Source of the DNA: Multifurca ochricompacta
Lineage: Eukaryota; Basidiomycota; Agaricomycetes; Russulales; Russulaceae
Length of the DNA: 64,000 nt
Reading direction: 5' to 3'
Assembly: GCA_022496185.1 (NCBI GenBank)
Contig: WTXG01000067.1
Span: 108,506 to 172,505, forward strand
This document shows positions 46,201-56,398 of the stretch, piece by piece. The notes under the pieces were generated by a model, which worked only from the letters and a program-made list of their open reading frames with translations, was not told the DNA's origin and ran no database searches. Every line of letters begins with the position of its first letter. The first letter of the stretch is position 1. A program made the position numbers and the translations under genes.

Positions 46201-46478
46201 GCAATGCGTGATTTTCCCAGCTTTGTTAGCCATTTCATCTATATTCCAAATGTTTTTCTCCTGGGGAAGTAACTGTGTCCCCAGTCCTAATGTCCTCTGG
46301 AGCCTTTGACTGATGAAGTTGTTGGTTGCTCCTGAATCAATCAAGATTCATCTGTTGGCCATCTTCTGCTTGGTTTCAAAATGTACTGGTATTTTCAGAG
46401 ACTTGAAATGACTAGTGTACACAGAAGTTACATGGAATGCTCTTGCCCAGGCTGATGGGGTCGAGCCAATCAAAAATC
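43250..46478 (-). pseudogene. E4 pol (protease to integrase; split by solo LTR-G)
   Basis: Read leftward: DSGATNNFISQR (about 46330), [45 protein letters not shown], then solo LTR-G at 44751-45361 inside the sequence [12 protein letters not shown], then RNase H (FELEVDCLHV) and integrase (HHNLPSAGHPG, CVECQ, MDFIVKLP). It stops at E3. Damaged by stops and small indels. Confidence 0.85.
44751..45361 (-). mobile_element. Solo LTR, family 'LTR-G', in E4 reverse transcriptase (TSD CCAAA)
   Basis: 611 bp, TGTCACAGCTAGG to AAATGTTACA, flanked by CCAAA at 44746-44750 and 45362-45366. Orientation is uncertain, because no internal sequence is present. Confidence 0.88.
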
Positions 46479-48912
46479 CTTGTGGCCAAAGGCCTTATCA
46501 ACCAACAAGGCATGAACCACCTCATCCTCATTCATCATGTGTTCCCAAATGGCTTCTGCCTTCTGCTCTTTGGTCTTTGACACTGTCAGTGGGTTTTCTT
46601 TAGTGGAGTGGGTGGTGGAGTGGCAGAGGTGGTGGTGGAAATGGTTGCTACAGTGGCTTCAGCAGCATGAGCTGTCCTCTTTGGACAGAATCACGACATG
46701 TGCCCTTGGGCCCGGCAGTGGAAGCAGTGCCCTTCTTTCATAAGGGACTTCTTTTCATCGTCAGTGAGCGCTGCACAAGCCTGAGTGCAATCTGCCAATG
46801 TGTCCATGGTGTTTGGGTCTTGTGAGGTCACAGGCTTTACTCCAAATGCTGCCTTCCATTGATCATGGGTTTTACCCTTTTTTGTGTCCACACCGAAGTT
46901 GTCACAGCTCTACCTTATTTTTCCTTTTATTTTCTCCCTTTTGGATCACATGACTGTGGGAAGATTACCCAGCAGTCTCAACATGTGATCATGGGAATGT
47001 AGTCATGACATGGATCATGTGACCAAGTCACATGTAATAGTCACATGCTGCTTAGTCAGCACAAAGAGCCACTCAACAATAACAAGTCAACTTTCTATTG
47101 TGTTTACCACAATAGGCAAAGGCTCCACAGCCTAGACAGTTCTAGACCAAGTGGAGCTGTTATCAAGATAAGAGGAGTCCAGCCTAGAAGGTTCTAGGTA
47201 AGTGGAGCTCTAGATAAGGCCCAGGTTGGGCCATGGCCATTTTTAGCACAGAATCACATGTATCAGTAGATAGACGTGTTCCAGACCAAAGGGCTAGACT
47301 ACATATCAGTTATCTACTCCACAGTGACATCATTATGACATCACACTGTGGAGCATGATCAGTCAGCAGAGTAAAGCAGCTTACGAATCACAAAGATAAG
47401 GCTCAGTCAGCAATACAGCTGACTGATACTTGCTGATTCTTGCTTACACCCACTGCTTACCTCGTTATACTGAGAAATGTATATAAGACCCCCTGTAACA
47501 GCCTGTAGCCCCCATCTTGTCCTCTTGGGGCTGCAGGTGAGTAACTGTCTACACGAGTTCGATACATAGTGCTAATGGTACACTGCCTCCCTGTGTGACT
47601 CAATCCTTTGGATCTTGTCCTCTTGGGGCTGCAGCTTCTTCCAGTTTCAGAACGCCGTCATCGTGGTTGAATAAACCACAGTGGGTGACACAGTTCCTGG
47701 TCATTGCTTGATGTGTGACGTTTGCCTCCATGGTATGCCCAACAACTTAGGTCACCAACCTTTGCCCTTCTTTGTTACTAAGTGTACATGGAGCTTCACC
47801 CATTACAGAAGTGTGTCTGGAAGTCTAAATAATCCTGCTGCTGTCTCCTGGCAGTGTTTGTCCACTGGCTCCATGACTCAGGGTGATGGAATTGGATGAT
47901 ATTCTTTACCAGGGGGTTAGGTAATCCCTGGGAGAAGAGGTCAAGCATTGCCTCTTCATTCACATTGTACCCTGCTCACTTGGCCAAGTTGCAGAATTTG
48001 GCTACATAACCATCCAAATCCCCTCTCTCCATTTTTAGGGTTTTTAATTCTCTGGCAGCCTTCTGCTTGGCTTGCCCATCTGTAAAGGTGTCTTTGAACC
48101 TTTGTGCCACTATATCCCACAGATCCTCATCTGTGGTTCTGGTTCCAGCTGTGATCCTATCATTCAGCCATTCTATCTGCTCCATTGTCCAGTCATCTAT
48201 GGTATCCCCTCTGATAAGTGAGAGGAAGAGGTTGGTACGTTGGAAGGGGTTCACAATCTGTGGGACATCATGGTTGAAGTTTTTGAATGTTTCAAACTCA
48301 AGCATGAACTTTTTGCTTTGAGAACAATCACCCATGAAGGTGGTTGGCAGGACTCCTGTAAGGTGTCCTGATGGGGGAGGGAGGTTTGGTGCTGGGACAA
48401 CTGGAGTGGGGTTGGGTAATTGTGTGGCAATGGTGGACATGATTGGGTGGGTGATGGTTGGGGTGTCTGAGGTTTGCCATGTGATCTGGGGAGAGACCAA
48501 AGCAGATGTTCTGAACATGGTACTCTTGGGTGCAACTGTCGGAGCCATAAAACTAGTGGCTATGACTTGTGCATCTTCACTGCTTTCGTCGATATATTCT
48601 TCTGGTTCTGAATTGGTGATGATAGCTGGAGGATTCTCTCTCCAAGGCCCTAAGCCGTATTCTGGTGGGACAGGTCCTGTAGTACCCAGGAATGGTGGCT
48701 CCTAGAGTAATGGATACAGTACCAAACCTGTTTCTCTTTGTCATATTCAACAGGCTGGTACTGGTTGTTGTGATAGATGTAGTATCCAAACTCAGTTTCA
48801 AAGTCTTTCCAGACAGCAGAGCCAAGGACTTGTTGTGAAAGATTATCCTTGTCTCAGCGGTTGATGAGTTCTTTGTTGTGCAAGGTCTGGCTTCTGCTAG
48901 ATGAAGCCATGG
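46470..48912 (-). pseudogene. E4 gag (split by solo LTR-F)
   Basis: Begins MASSSRSQTLHNKELINR. The capsid-like block FMGDCSQSKKFMLEF to FQRTNLFLSLIRGDTIDDW, then the helical tail, the solo LTR (46900-47807), and the knuckle CFHCRAQGHMS are visible. It ends HKDF followed by TGA at 46470-46472, at the same T-run as in the other copies. Confidence 0.82.
46900..47807 (+). mobile_element. Solo LTR, family 'LTR-F', in E4 gag (TSD GAAGT)
   Basis: 908 bp, TGTCACAGCTC to CCATTACA, flanked by GAAGT at 46895-46899 and 47808-47812. It contains TGTATATAAGACC and two copies of CTTGTCCTCTTGGGGCTGCA (about 47515 and 47618). Orientation follows the TATA element. Confidence 0.9.
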
Positions 48913-48930
48913 TGGGGAGACTCAACTTAA

Positions 48931-50036
48931 TGTAATGCCTGGTGCAGGCATTCAGCACGATGTGTGACTAAGTCACATAGCAAAACTATGAATCAGATGT
49001 ACACTGTCTTTCAAGTGCACAGAGTATGGGTGAGAGTCAACACCAAGGAGCTAATCCCTTAGTGCCAGTGAGCAGAGGAGTGCCAGAAGCACTGAGATGA
49101 TCCAAGAGTTGGGTCTTAGAGATCACCCAGAAGGTAATGCACCAAGTCAATTGAGAAGTCAAGTCTAAGGTATACAGGCTATCTAGATGGGCCTTATATA
49201 TGTAATAGAAGTCAGAGTCTAAATTGGAGTAATGTACTTGATGTATCAACAAAGTTGTAATATAGTCAAATGGGGAAACGGAGCAAGGGTGGGCCAGGTG
49301 AGAATATACGTAGATGGATCTGGTATAGTCGCAATTCTGGTGGGAAAATACATAAGAGTCTGTATGTAATGTATGAGTCATTGATAAGAAGGAATTCAAG
49401 TCATAGATAAGAAGCAAATATGTACAAAGACAGTCACAACACCATCAACAGAAGTCAAGCATAACCATGTCAAACAAACATGTTGCTGGTTATACTGACT
49501 GTGGTTAGTAGCGGATTAGGCTAGAAAAGACAAGTGACTTCAGAGGTAGAAGAAACTCTATATTACTATACTACTGACCTAGAAAAGACAAGTGCTACAT
49601 AGAGCGTTAGTCTAAAGGAAGTAGAGAGTAAACTAAATGGGACTTACACTTCAGAGGTAGAAGAAACTCTGAAGTGTAAGAGACGAAACAGACACCCTTA
49701 TATACCCATGGGGGCCAGGGGAAATGGTCTGTGTGCACTGGGAATAAGTCCACAAGTGCCGGACAATAAACAATGAGGGATAAAGGCCATTGGCCAAAGA
49801 GATATCACATGCTTACTGTGCATTACTAAGGACATCACTAATCAGCTGAGTAAGGTGAGAAAGAAATGTAATAAAGATATCATAAAAAGTCCGAAACTCC
49901 GGAACCTAATCTAATCTTATCTACAGCTAAAGCGATCCTCAGATGCCTGAAGCATCTCCAGACATGTCCCATGTCAACAAACCAAACAGCATGACACATG
50001 TCAAGAAAATGAAGAAAAATGACATAGCAGGGTTTG
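48931..50036 (-). repeat. E4 5' LTR (LTR-B), split by solo LTR-C
   Basis: TGTAATGCCTGG to GGGTTTGTAACA; about 602 bp after subtracting the nested LTR-C. The primer-binding site AAGTTGAGTCT (minus strand, 48918-48928) pairs with AGACTTGACTT (minus strand, 49156-49166) with two G-U wobbles. It also shows the empty site for the LTR-A insertion (GTAATGTACTTGATG, about 49230). Confidence 0.85.
49481..49979 (-). mobile_element. Solo LTR-C in E4 5' LTR
   Basis: 499 bp, TGTTGCTGGTT to CATGTCAACA, the reverse orientation of the copies at 10119 and 35426. The flanking five bases are AAACA and AACCA, a duplication with one change. Confidence 0.82.
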
Positions 50037-51161
50037 TAACAATCCACTCTTTAATGGTGGTGTTATGTTGATTTTTGATCATGGCAAGGAATTGTCACAA
50101 AGTGTTTATTGCAGCAGACTTAGTGCGTAAACAGACAATCCATGTGAATGACATATAATCATCAATAAAGCTGATAAAATATTTGTATTTATGATAAGAT
50201 TCTACCAGGAAGATCTTCAGATCTGAATGAATGCACTCAAATGGCTTTGAGGCATGTGTTTCAGATGGGAGATAAGATTGCAAAGGCATCTTGCCTTGTG
50301 TGCATCCTGGACATAAGGGAGCTGTCTTCGGATAAGATAGATCTCGGGGGAATCCCTTAGTGTGATCTTTTGCATGACATAAGACTTCCTTTGAAGGATG
50401 TCCTAGGCACTTATGCATTTGATTGTAATCTACAGTGTAGATTGTGGAGTAAGATTGTAAATTAGTGATCTTAGAATGAAGCCAATAGATAGTTTAGCCA
50501 GGAATTGCCAGATGGCATTGAATAACAGGGACTTTTGATCCCTTATTGCACAAGGTTAATTGGTTTTCATCCCCATAGACATTCAGCCCTTGCTTAAGAA
50601 ATTCTCCAACACTCAGGAGTCTCCCAGTAATATCAGGAATGTAATATACTGGATATAAGTGCATAGTGCACATTTTAGTGACTCCATTGTATGTGACATC
50701 ATGTTCTAGTAGAACTGTACCCTTCCCTTTGATATAGATTGGCTTAGAAGCCATTTTAACAGGCTCAGGGTTCACCATGTCCTCATACTCAATGAAATCA
50801 TCGAGAGAAAAGGTAAAGTGTGATGAAGCACCTGAATCTAAGAGCCATGTTATATGGCTATCATCCATAGTTTTTCCTTTATATTTAGCACACAGGCAAT
50901 TATGCCACAACTCAAATATATTGGTACATGACCTAAAGTCATGTACTGTGCTGTTTACTCCTGCATAACAATGGCTCTCAATGGGGGGTTCCCTAGAAGT
51001 GCAAACTAAAGAAGCATAAATGGGTCTATGAGCTTTGCAGGGTAGAAGGAAAGGAGGGACATACACATCTTGATTGTTGTCCTTGTCTAGACCAGCCAGA
51101 TCAGCCAACTGATCATCAAGATGATCAGAACCCCAGTCCAGAGGATTGTTGGGGTCCTCCT
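50037..51161 (-). pseudogene. E5 protease and integrase start (copia pol)
   Basis: Read leftward: the protease active site ITWLLDSGASSHFTF (about 50840), a region ending in CHLAIPG, then the GAG-pre-integrase HHCC part (HKCLGHPSKEV, LCPGCTQGKM, about 50300-50400) and integrase IHSDLK and FIDDYMSFTW with the first catalytic Asp. It breaks off after NTTIKEWI at E4. A stop lies between the protease and integrase pieces. Confidence 0.82.
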
Positions 51162-51681
51162 CCTCATGTCACAGCCAGGTGTCTGCTGTGTCCAGTCATG
51201 TTTTTGATGTCTGAAGGCCCTCAAGATGCAGGGCGCACTCAAGATTCAAGGTCTAACAGAGAAGGCCTAGTCTAGTTCAAAGTTTCAAGTGCCCACGATG
51301 TTATGGAGGGGGTGTGTGCAGGAAACGAAGTCGAAAGCAGCAGCAATCAGCCCTGCAGAGTTACTGGGAAGAAGCCTCCTCAAGCTGCTACTCAGGGAGT
51401 TCAAGTGGATCTTAGTGAAGTCAAATACACCTGTATTAGATACAAGAGAACAGACTTAAAGTCTGTCTCAGTTAATCTAGTAGCTTAAATACATCCTGAG
51501 TGAGGTACAATCAGTAAATATAAGCTAATCAGAAGGTTCCAGTAAGTATCCAGATAATCAGATGCTCCAGGGGTTAGGCCCTGAAATAAGATGGGAATTA
51601 GTAAGAGGGGTTGCACCCTCTGTAGCACAAGTGTGGTGTGCAGTTAAACAATCAGATCATAAGAATTATCAGCCCCCTAGT

Positions 51682-53139
51682 TAGTGATTGTCAAGGGGTT
51701 TCATACCCGTGCGGGTAAGCGCGGCGGGTTTTGCCGGGTACGGGTACGGGTATACGGCTCCCAACCCGTGGAAACCCGTACCCGTGCGGCGGGTTTGGCG
51801 GGTATAGGCGCCGATTATGCATTGACAAGATCAGTAGAATTTCCAAGATAAAACAGATCTGCAGCCACAAAAATATAGGATCTCGTCTGATGTATGCTAC
51901 AGGGCGAATTTAAATATGTTCTAGTGTTATCCTACAAAATATCAAAGCAGATCAACGGTGCGATGTAAAATAAAAGTGTTATCAGTGATCCACTTTCTTG
52001 AAAACCATGATGCATTTGTTTTATTAACGCGCGATCATTTCCGCCAGTCTGGCACTATCTAAAATACACTCTAGACTAATATAGACTATTCTATAATCTA
52101 ATTATCAAATTACTTTGTTGAAACAAGGTCCGCGTGTATCTACAAGCTGCATGGGGCAGCGACTACATTGCATCGCATGGTGGTCTGACCTCCTTCCTAT
52201 TAAGGAAGGTTGACTTAAACGCGCAGAAATGTGCATCCAGGGACCAGGACAGTCGCGCTTGTATGAAATGAAACCAGAATAATAAAATGATAATGTAAAT
52301 AAAGGATCCTTTCAATCTTCTGAACATAAACCAACAATTTTTGAAGGATCCTGAGTAGCCATAAATGAACGCGTTGTGTCCAAGTGCTTATCTCCTTGAC
52401 CGGGATGGCCCGGGCCACTTATCCGAAATGCGCAGAAATGCAAAGAACAGTCGCGCTCGTATAAAATTGAAACCAGAATAATAAAATAAAAATAGAATAA
52501 TAAATTATCTTAATCTTATGAACATAAAATAGGAATCTTTGAGGGATCTTGAGTAGCCATAAATGAACGCGCTGTGTCCAAGTGCGTATCTCCTTGACCG
52601 GGATATCCCGGGCCGGATGTCCAAAATGCGCGATGCAAGTAAAGAACTTGCACGCGTTTCATTTTATGGGTAACCCAGGTATCAAAACAATTATCCAGGG
52701 GTTACCCCTGCCAATTGCTATGTGTTCATCAAATTTTTTTGCATTCTGTGTGGTTATCTGACAGGTTATTCATCAATGTTCTATAACATCCTATCTAATC
52801 ATCTCTGTATACTGGATTTTAGTTGTGCTTGTATAAAATTGAAAGCAGAATAATAAAACAAAAATGGAATAATGAATTATCTTAATCTTCTGAACATAAA
52901 ACAAGAGTCATTGAGGGATCTTAAGCAGCCACGAATGAACGCGTTGTGTATCTTCTTGGTCCGGGAAGGCCCGGGCCGGTTATCCGAAATGCGCGATGCA
53001 AGTAAAGAACTTGCACGCGTTTTCACGGGTGACCCGCGGGTTACCCGCGGGTTACCCATACCCGTAGTGACGGGTACGGGTACGGGTACGGGTACGGGTA
53101 CCAACAAGGATACCCCAGGGTTACCCCTGCCAATCACTA
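51682..53139. mobile_element. Non-autonomous hAT-like element with internal repeats (8-bp TSD CCCCTAGT)
   Basis: 1458 bp with ends TAGTGATTGTCAAGGGG and the inverse of TAGTGATTGGCAGGGG, flanked by CCCCTAGT at 51674-51681 and 53140-53147. Subterminal regions are rich in GGGTACGG and CCCGCGGGTTACC. Inside, an imperfect unit of about 200 bp occurs three times (about 52200-52430, 52430-52640, 52800-53000), each with AGTCGCGCT or like, AATAATAAAA, GAACGCG and CCCGGGCC. No transposase. A CpG-rich patch in an AT-rich setting. Confidence 0.85.
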
Positions 53140-53167
53140 CCCCTAGTCACATAACTCGAAACCGAAT

Positions 53168-53753
53168 TGTTACAAACCCTACCATCTGTCCCCGTTTTCT
53201 TTCTACTCCCCAACAACGACCCCTCCCTGCCACCCACTTTGCACTTCTCAATCACATCTCCATCATGGGATCCGTCACATGCCTTACTTCCATCCCCGTG
53301 ACCCGCTTTGTACTTGTTGACGCGACGTTTGCTTATGTTTGACTTGTTATCTTGTTATTGTCTTATCTTTACGACTGGACACTTACTTAATACCCTATCA
53401 GAAGCTAGACTTTACGCCATCCGCTTCCGTATATTTGGGCCCACCTGACTCCGTACTCTTATCTTGTAGACGCCCATCGACTTACGTATATAAGTCCGCT
53501 GTAGCTACACTGTAGGCCTCAGACTTGACTTATTGAATACATCAGTGCCTGTCTTCTGGACATCCCCTTTGATCTCTGACTCGATTGTCTCAAGCACTTC
53601 TGGTGCTTTTCCATTCAACATTGTCTTAGGGAGCGCCCCTTTGACTTTGACTCCTTCCACTTCGTCTCCAAGAAGCCTTATTGGTTTCTTATCTGAACCT
53701 ACGAATTGCGCTGTCACACACGTCGTGTGGAACGTCCCGCACCGGGCGTAACA
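53168..53753 (+). mobile_element. Solo LTR-D (TSD CGAAT)
   Basis: 586 bp, TGTTACAAACC to GGGCGTAACA, flanked by CGAAT at 53163-53167 and 53754-53758. It keeps many CG sites lost in the E1 LTRs, so it is a fairly young copy. Confidence 0.92.
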
Positions 53754-53830
53754 CGAATGCATGCGCGCACGACTCGAAAAATGTCATGTTTTGTCACAAA
53801 ACCTGTCACAAGTCATCGGAAACCGTCACA

Positions 53831-54998
53831 CCTCATCTTCTGAATCGATGTCAATAGGTGAGGGGGATCTGGTTTTCTTGTGGGGCAGCTCATCTCCATC
53901 CTCTTCAAGGTCCTCCAGTTTGGTCTTACTGGATGATGCTCTTGAGAATTGGTCAGTGATGCAGGCCTCAAGTGGTTTAATGTTACAAGAGGTCCCTGGC
54001 ACACCTATATCGTTGCACAGATCCAAGGCTTGGTTAAACACTTGATAGCAGCCAGGGATCTGCTCCTTAGGTGTGGTACACATCATGATGTGAGGCCTTC
54101 CATTCCTGTAATGAGATTTAAATGCAGGAGGTGAGGGAACGGATGGCATGGTCATGAGATGAGGAGGAGGGAAGAACACCTGATTGGTGATGTGAGAATG
54201 CTGCTGTCCCTTGGACTGCTGATTATCTCTGTACTTCTTCCTGGCATGGTGCCTGTGCTGGAATTTCTGATCCAACTGTTTCTCCACTTGCTCCAGCTGC
54301 TTGCCACCAAAGTGTTTCTGCTGATTAAAGTGAGGGTCACCCCGCTTCCATTTGATTTCTGAGAGCTTATTAGCTGCATGAGGGTTCTTACCCCTGGATC
54401 AATCTTGCTCCCACTGAGCAAGCACAGCATCACAGATTATGGCTAGATTAATGTTGGAAGGAGATCTTCCAACAAGGATGGTGGGGATAAGGGCCTCCCA
54501 TTTGGGAGGGAGTGTATGGAGCAGGAGCATGCCCTGCAAGACATCAGGGATGGTGACACTATTGGTCTCAAGGTGCTCAAAGGTGACCTCAAGGTGGTTA
54601 ATCTGAGGCAAGGGGTGCTTGGCAGAGTCCAGGTGAAAGTTTAGGGCTTCTTTGAAGTCCCTAAAGATCACAGCAGGCCCCACTGAGCCATACTTGCTCT
54701 TTAGACCAATCCATATAAGAAAGGAAGAGCCAGTTGAGGTATGTTTGTGCTGGATCACAGCAGACAGCCTCAAGATTATAGTGCCAATTGCCTTGTTATC
54801 AGTGTGGTCCCATTCCTTCTGAAGTAATTTTTCATCTTCAGTGGGGTTCTGTTCATCCTTGGCATTAGGACAAGAGTCGGAGCCATTCATGACCTCCCAA
54901 AGCCCACTAGACATAAGGAAAGCCCTCATTACATTGGCCCAAGTGGAATAGTTAGATCCATCAAAGACAGGAATGGCAATGGTCAGTTGAGACGACAT
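53831..54998 (-). pseudogene. E5 gag (copia, UBN2-type)
   Basis: Starts MSSQLTIAIPVFDGSNYSTW at 54998, typical of copia Gag polyproteins (FDGSNYxxW, AIGTIILRLS, SSFLIWIGLKSKYG, LLLHTLPPKWEAL). A TGA at 54399-54401 follows AQWEQD; the frame then continues to the acidic end PIDIDSEDEV at the LTR-G insertion (53830). No CCHC knuckle seen in the part present. Confidence 0.82.
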
Positions 54999-54999
54999 T

Positions 55000-56233
55000 G
55001 TTAAGATTTTGAGTAAGTGTTTTTTAGAAGCGTGAGTAGATGGTTTCTGTAAAAGAAGCCATAGTCAGCATTGAATGCAACAAAAGATACTCAGAGCACA
55101 AAACAGAACTCAGGCTCTTAGAAACCATAGATGCAGCCATAAAGGCACAATGGTGAGCTTAGTAGTTTTTATGCAGCCTTTAAAGGTGCATTTAGTAGTG
55201 CAGCCATAAAGGCGCATGAATGTTGCATTCACTGGTAGCATCTACTTTTGCAGCTGTATAGGCACAGACACTTATCACAGCCATTGAAGGCGCAGAGTGT
55301 GTATTGCAGCCATAAAGGTGCAAGATGCCCACCAGGGCCCATAACCTATAGAACAGGTATGGCGCAGCCTACACTAGATACTACATTACTGCTAGCTATC
55401 TCACCTTTGTTTTACTTTGAGACTTAGATGCGGTCATTAATGGGATAGCCACTTGATTCCTGTAGCATATTTACATAGGCTTTTATATACATCTGCATGT
55501 ACTAATCGGTTATTAATCTAATTGTAAGTACAACACAATTATAATGTGATTATAGTCACATGACTGTTTTCAGATGTATTAGGATCATTTAAGTATCTAA
55601 GTGATTGTGATCAGCTGCGTTATCTCTGAAATGCATGATCACAATCTTATGTCGGCCTGATCTCTGGTAGCTCTGTACCAGTACTCTGGTTCAACATGTT
55701 GAGCTGGTAATGGATCAGAGTTGGCTGGACTGGATCAGAGGTGACTGGAGTTGCTGGTGCAAGACAGAGTTAAGTGGACATTGTAATATACTTACTGACA
55801 TTCCACTCATTTGTTATGATTACTTATGATTAAGATACAATCCTTCATGACCATAGCACAGCACACTCTTTACAGTATTTAAGGACATTATTTCTGTGTT
55901 GTACACTTCAATTTTGACCATTCACAAACTGAAGTGAGTATCTACTTAGATTATCTTTACCACACATATAGCTAACATTACTCATGTAGTTATCTTGCTA
56001 CCTGTTTAGGTAGTGCTTATCTAACCTCAGCTGTGTTCATTATGGGTCCATGTGTTTTTACCTGCGGGTTACCTGTGGCAAACACTGACTGCATGTGTAG
56101 TGGCTTAACTTATTCAATCATCTTTATGGCCCACTCAATGTATTTACTGAGGCACTTGAGACTAAGCAAGCAAAGCTCCATGCATTAAGGATGGTTGTGA
56201 CTTATGTAAAAATGGCCAATCTGGCTCTTAATT
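55000..56233. other. Copia leader/5' LTR region and spacer to the host gene
   Basis: No gene seen. It contains repeated CAGCCATAAAGG-type units, a minus-strand TATA element near 55485 and a plus-strand TATTTAAGG near 55878. The exact end of the element nest cannot be placed; GC content rises again from about 56230. Confidence 0.5.
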
Positions 56234-56398
56234 GTGCGATTACCTTACCTTAGCTCTCCCTCCCCCCCAGAAATGCTCATACCTGCTTTATTACGCTTTC
56301 GGAGGTTGTCATTGCTATTCTCACGCCCACGCGACTCTTCTTGCTCATTGCTCATATCATATCAAGATCAATTACCCTTTGCCATCAGCCTCAGAAAC

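Larger units (their letters stand above)
43250..50036 (-). mobile_element. Chromovirus E4 with LTR-B, 3' part missing
   Basis: A minus-strand element related to E1-E3 but with a different LTR (LTR-B, 48931-50036). Gag, protease, RT, RNase H and the start of integrase are present; it is cut at 43249 by E3's LTR. It lies in the integrase of the copia element E5 (just after NTTIKEWI), so it is younger than E5. Three solo LTRs have inserted into it. Confidence 0.85.
51167..53830 (+). mobile_element. Solo LTR-G in E5, itself split twice (TSD CCTCA)
   Basis: TGTCACAGCCAGG to AAACCGTCACA, flanked by CCTCA at 51162-51166 and 53831-53835. Removing the hAT derivative (51682-53139) and solo LTR-D (53168-53753) leaves about 607 bp, close to the 611-bp copy at 44751. 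It splits E5 between the acidic gag end (SEDEV) and the next acidic stretch (EEEDPNNP). Confidence 0.85.
50037..56100 (-). mobile_element. Ty1/copia element E5, 3' part missing; right end approximate
   Basis: Minus-strand copia element: gag (54998 leftward), protease, the GAG-pre-integrase zinc region and integrase start, in copia order (integrase before reverse transcriptase). It is cut at 50037 by E4. Upstream of gag, 55000-56100 should hold the leader and 5' LTR: a minus-strand TGTATATAAAAG lies near 55485 and GCAGCCATAAAGG-type units repeat at 55130-55320. With only one LTR in view its boundaries cannot be set. Confidence 0.8.

Noticed and set aside
53060..53100. GGGTAC repeats that might be telomeric
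   Set aside because: The unit is not TTAGGG and it lies within the subterminal part of a hAT-like element with defined ends.
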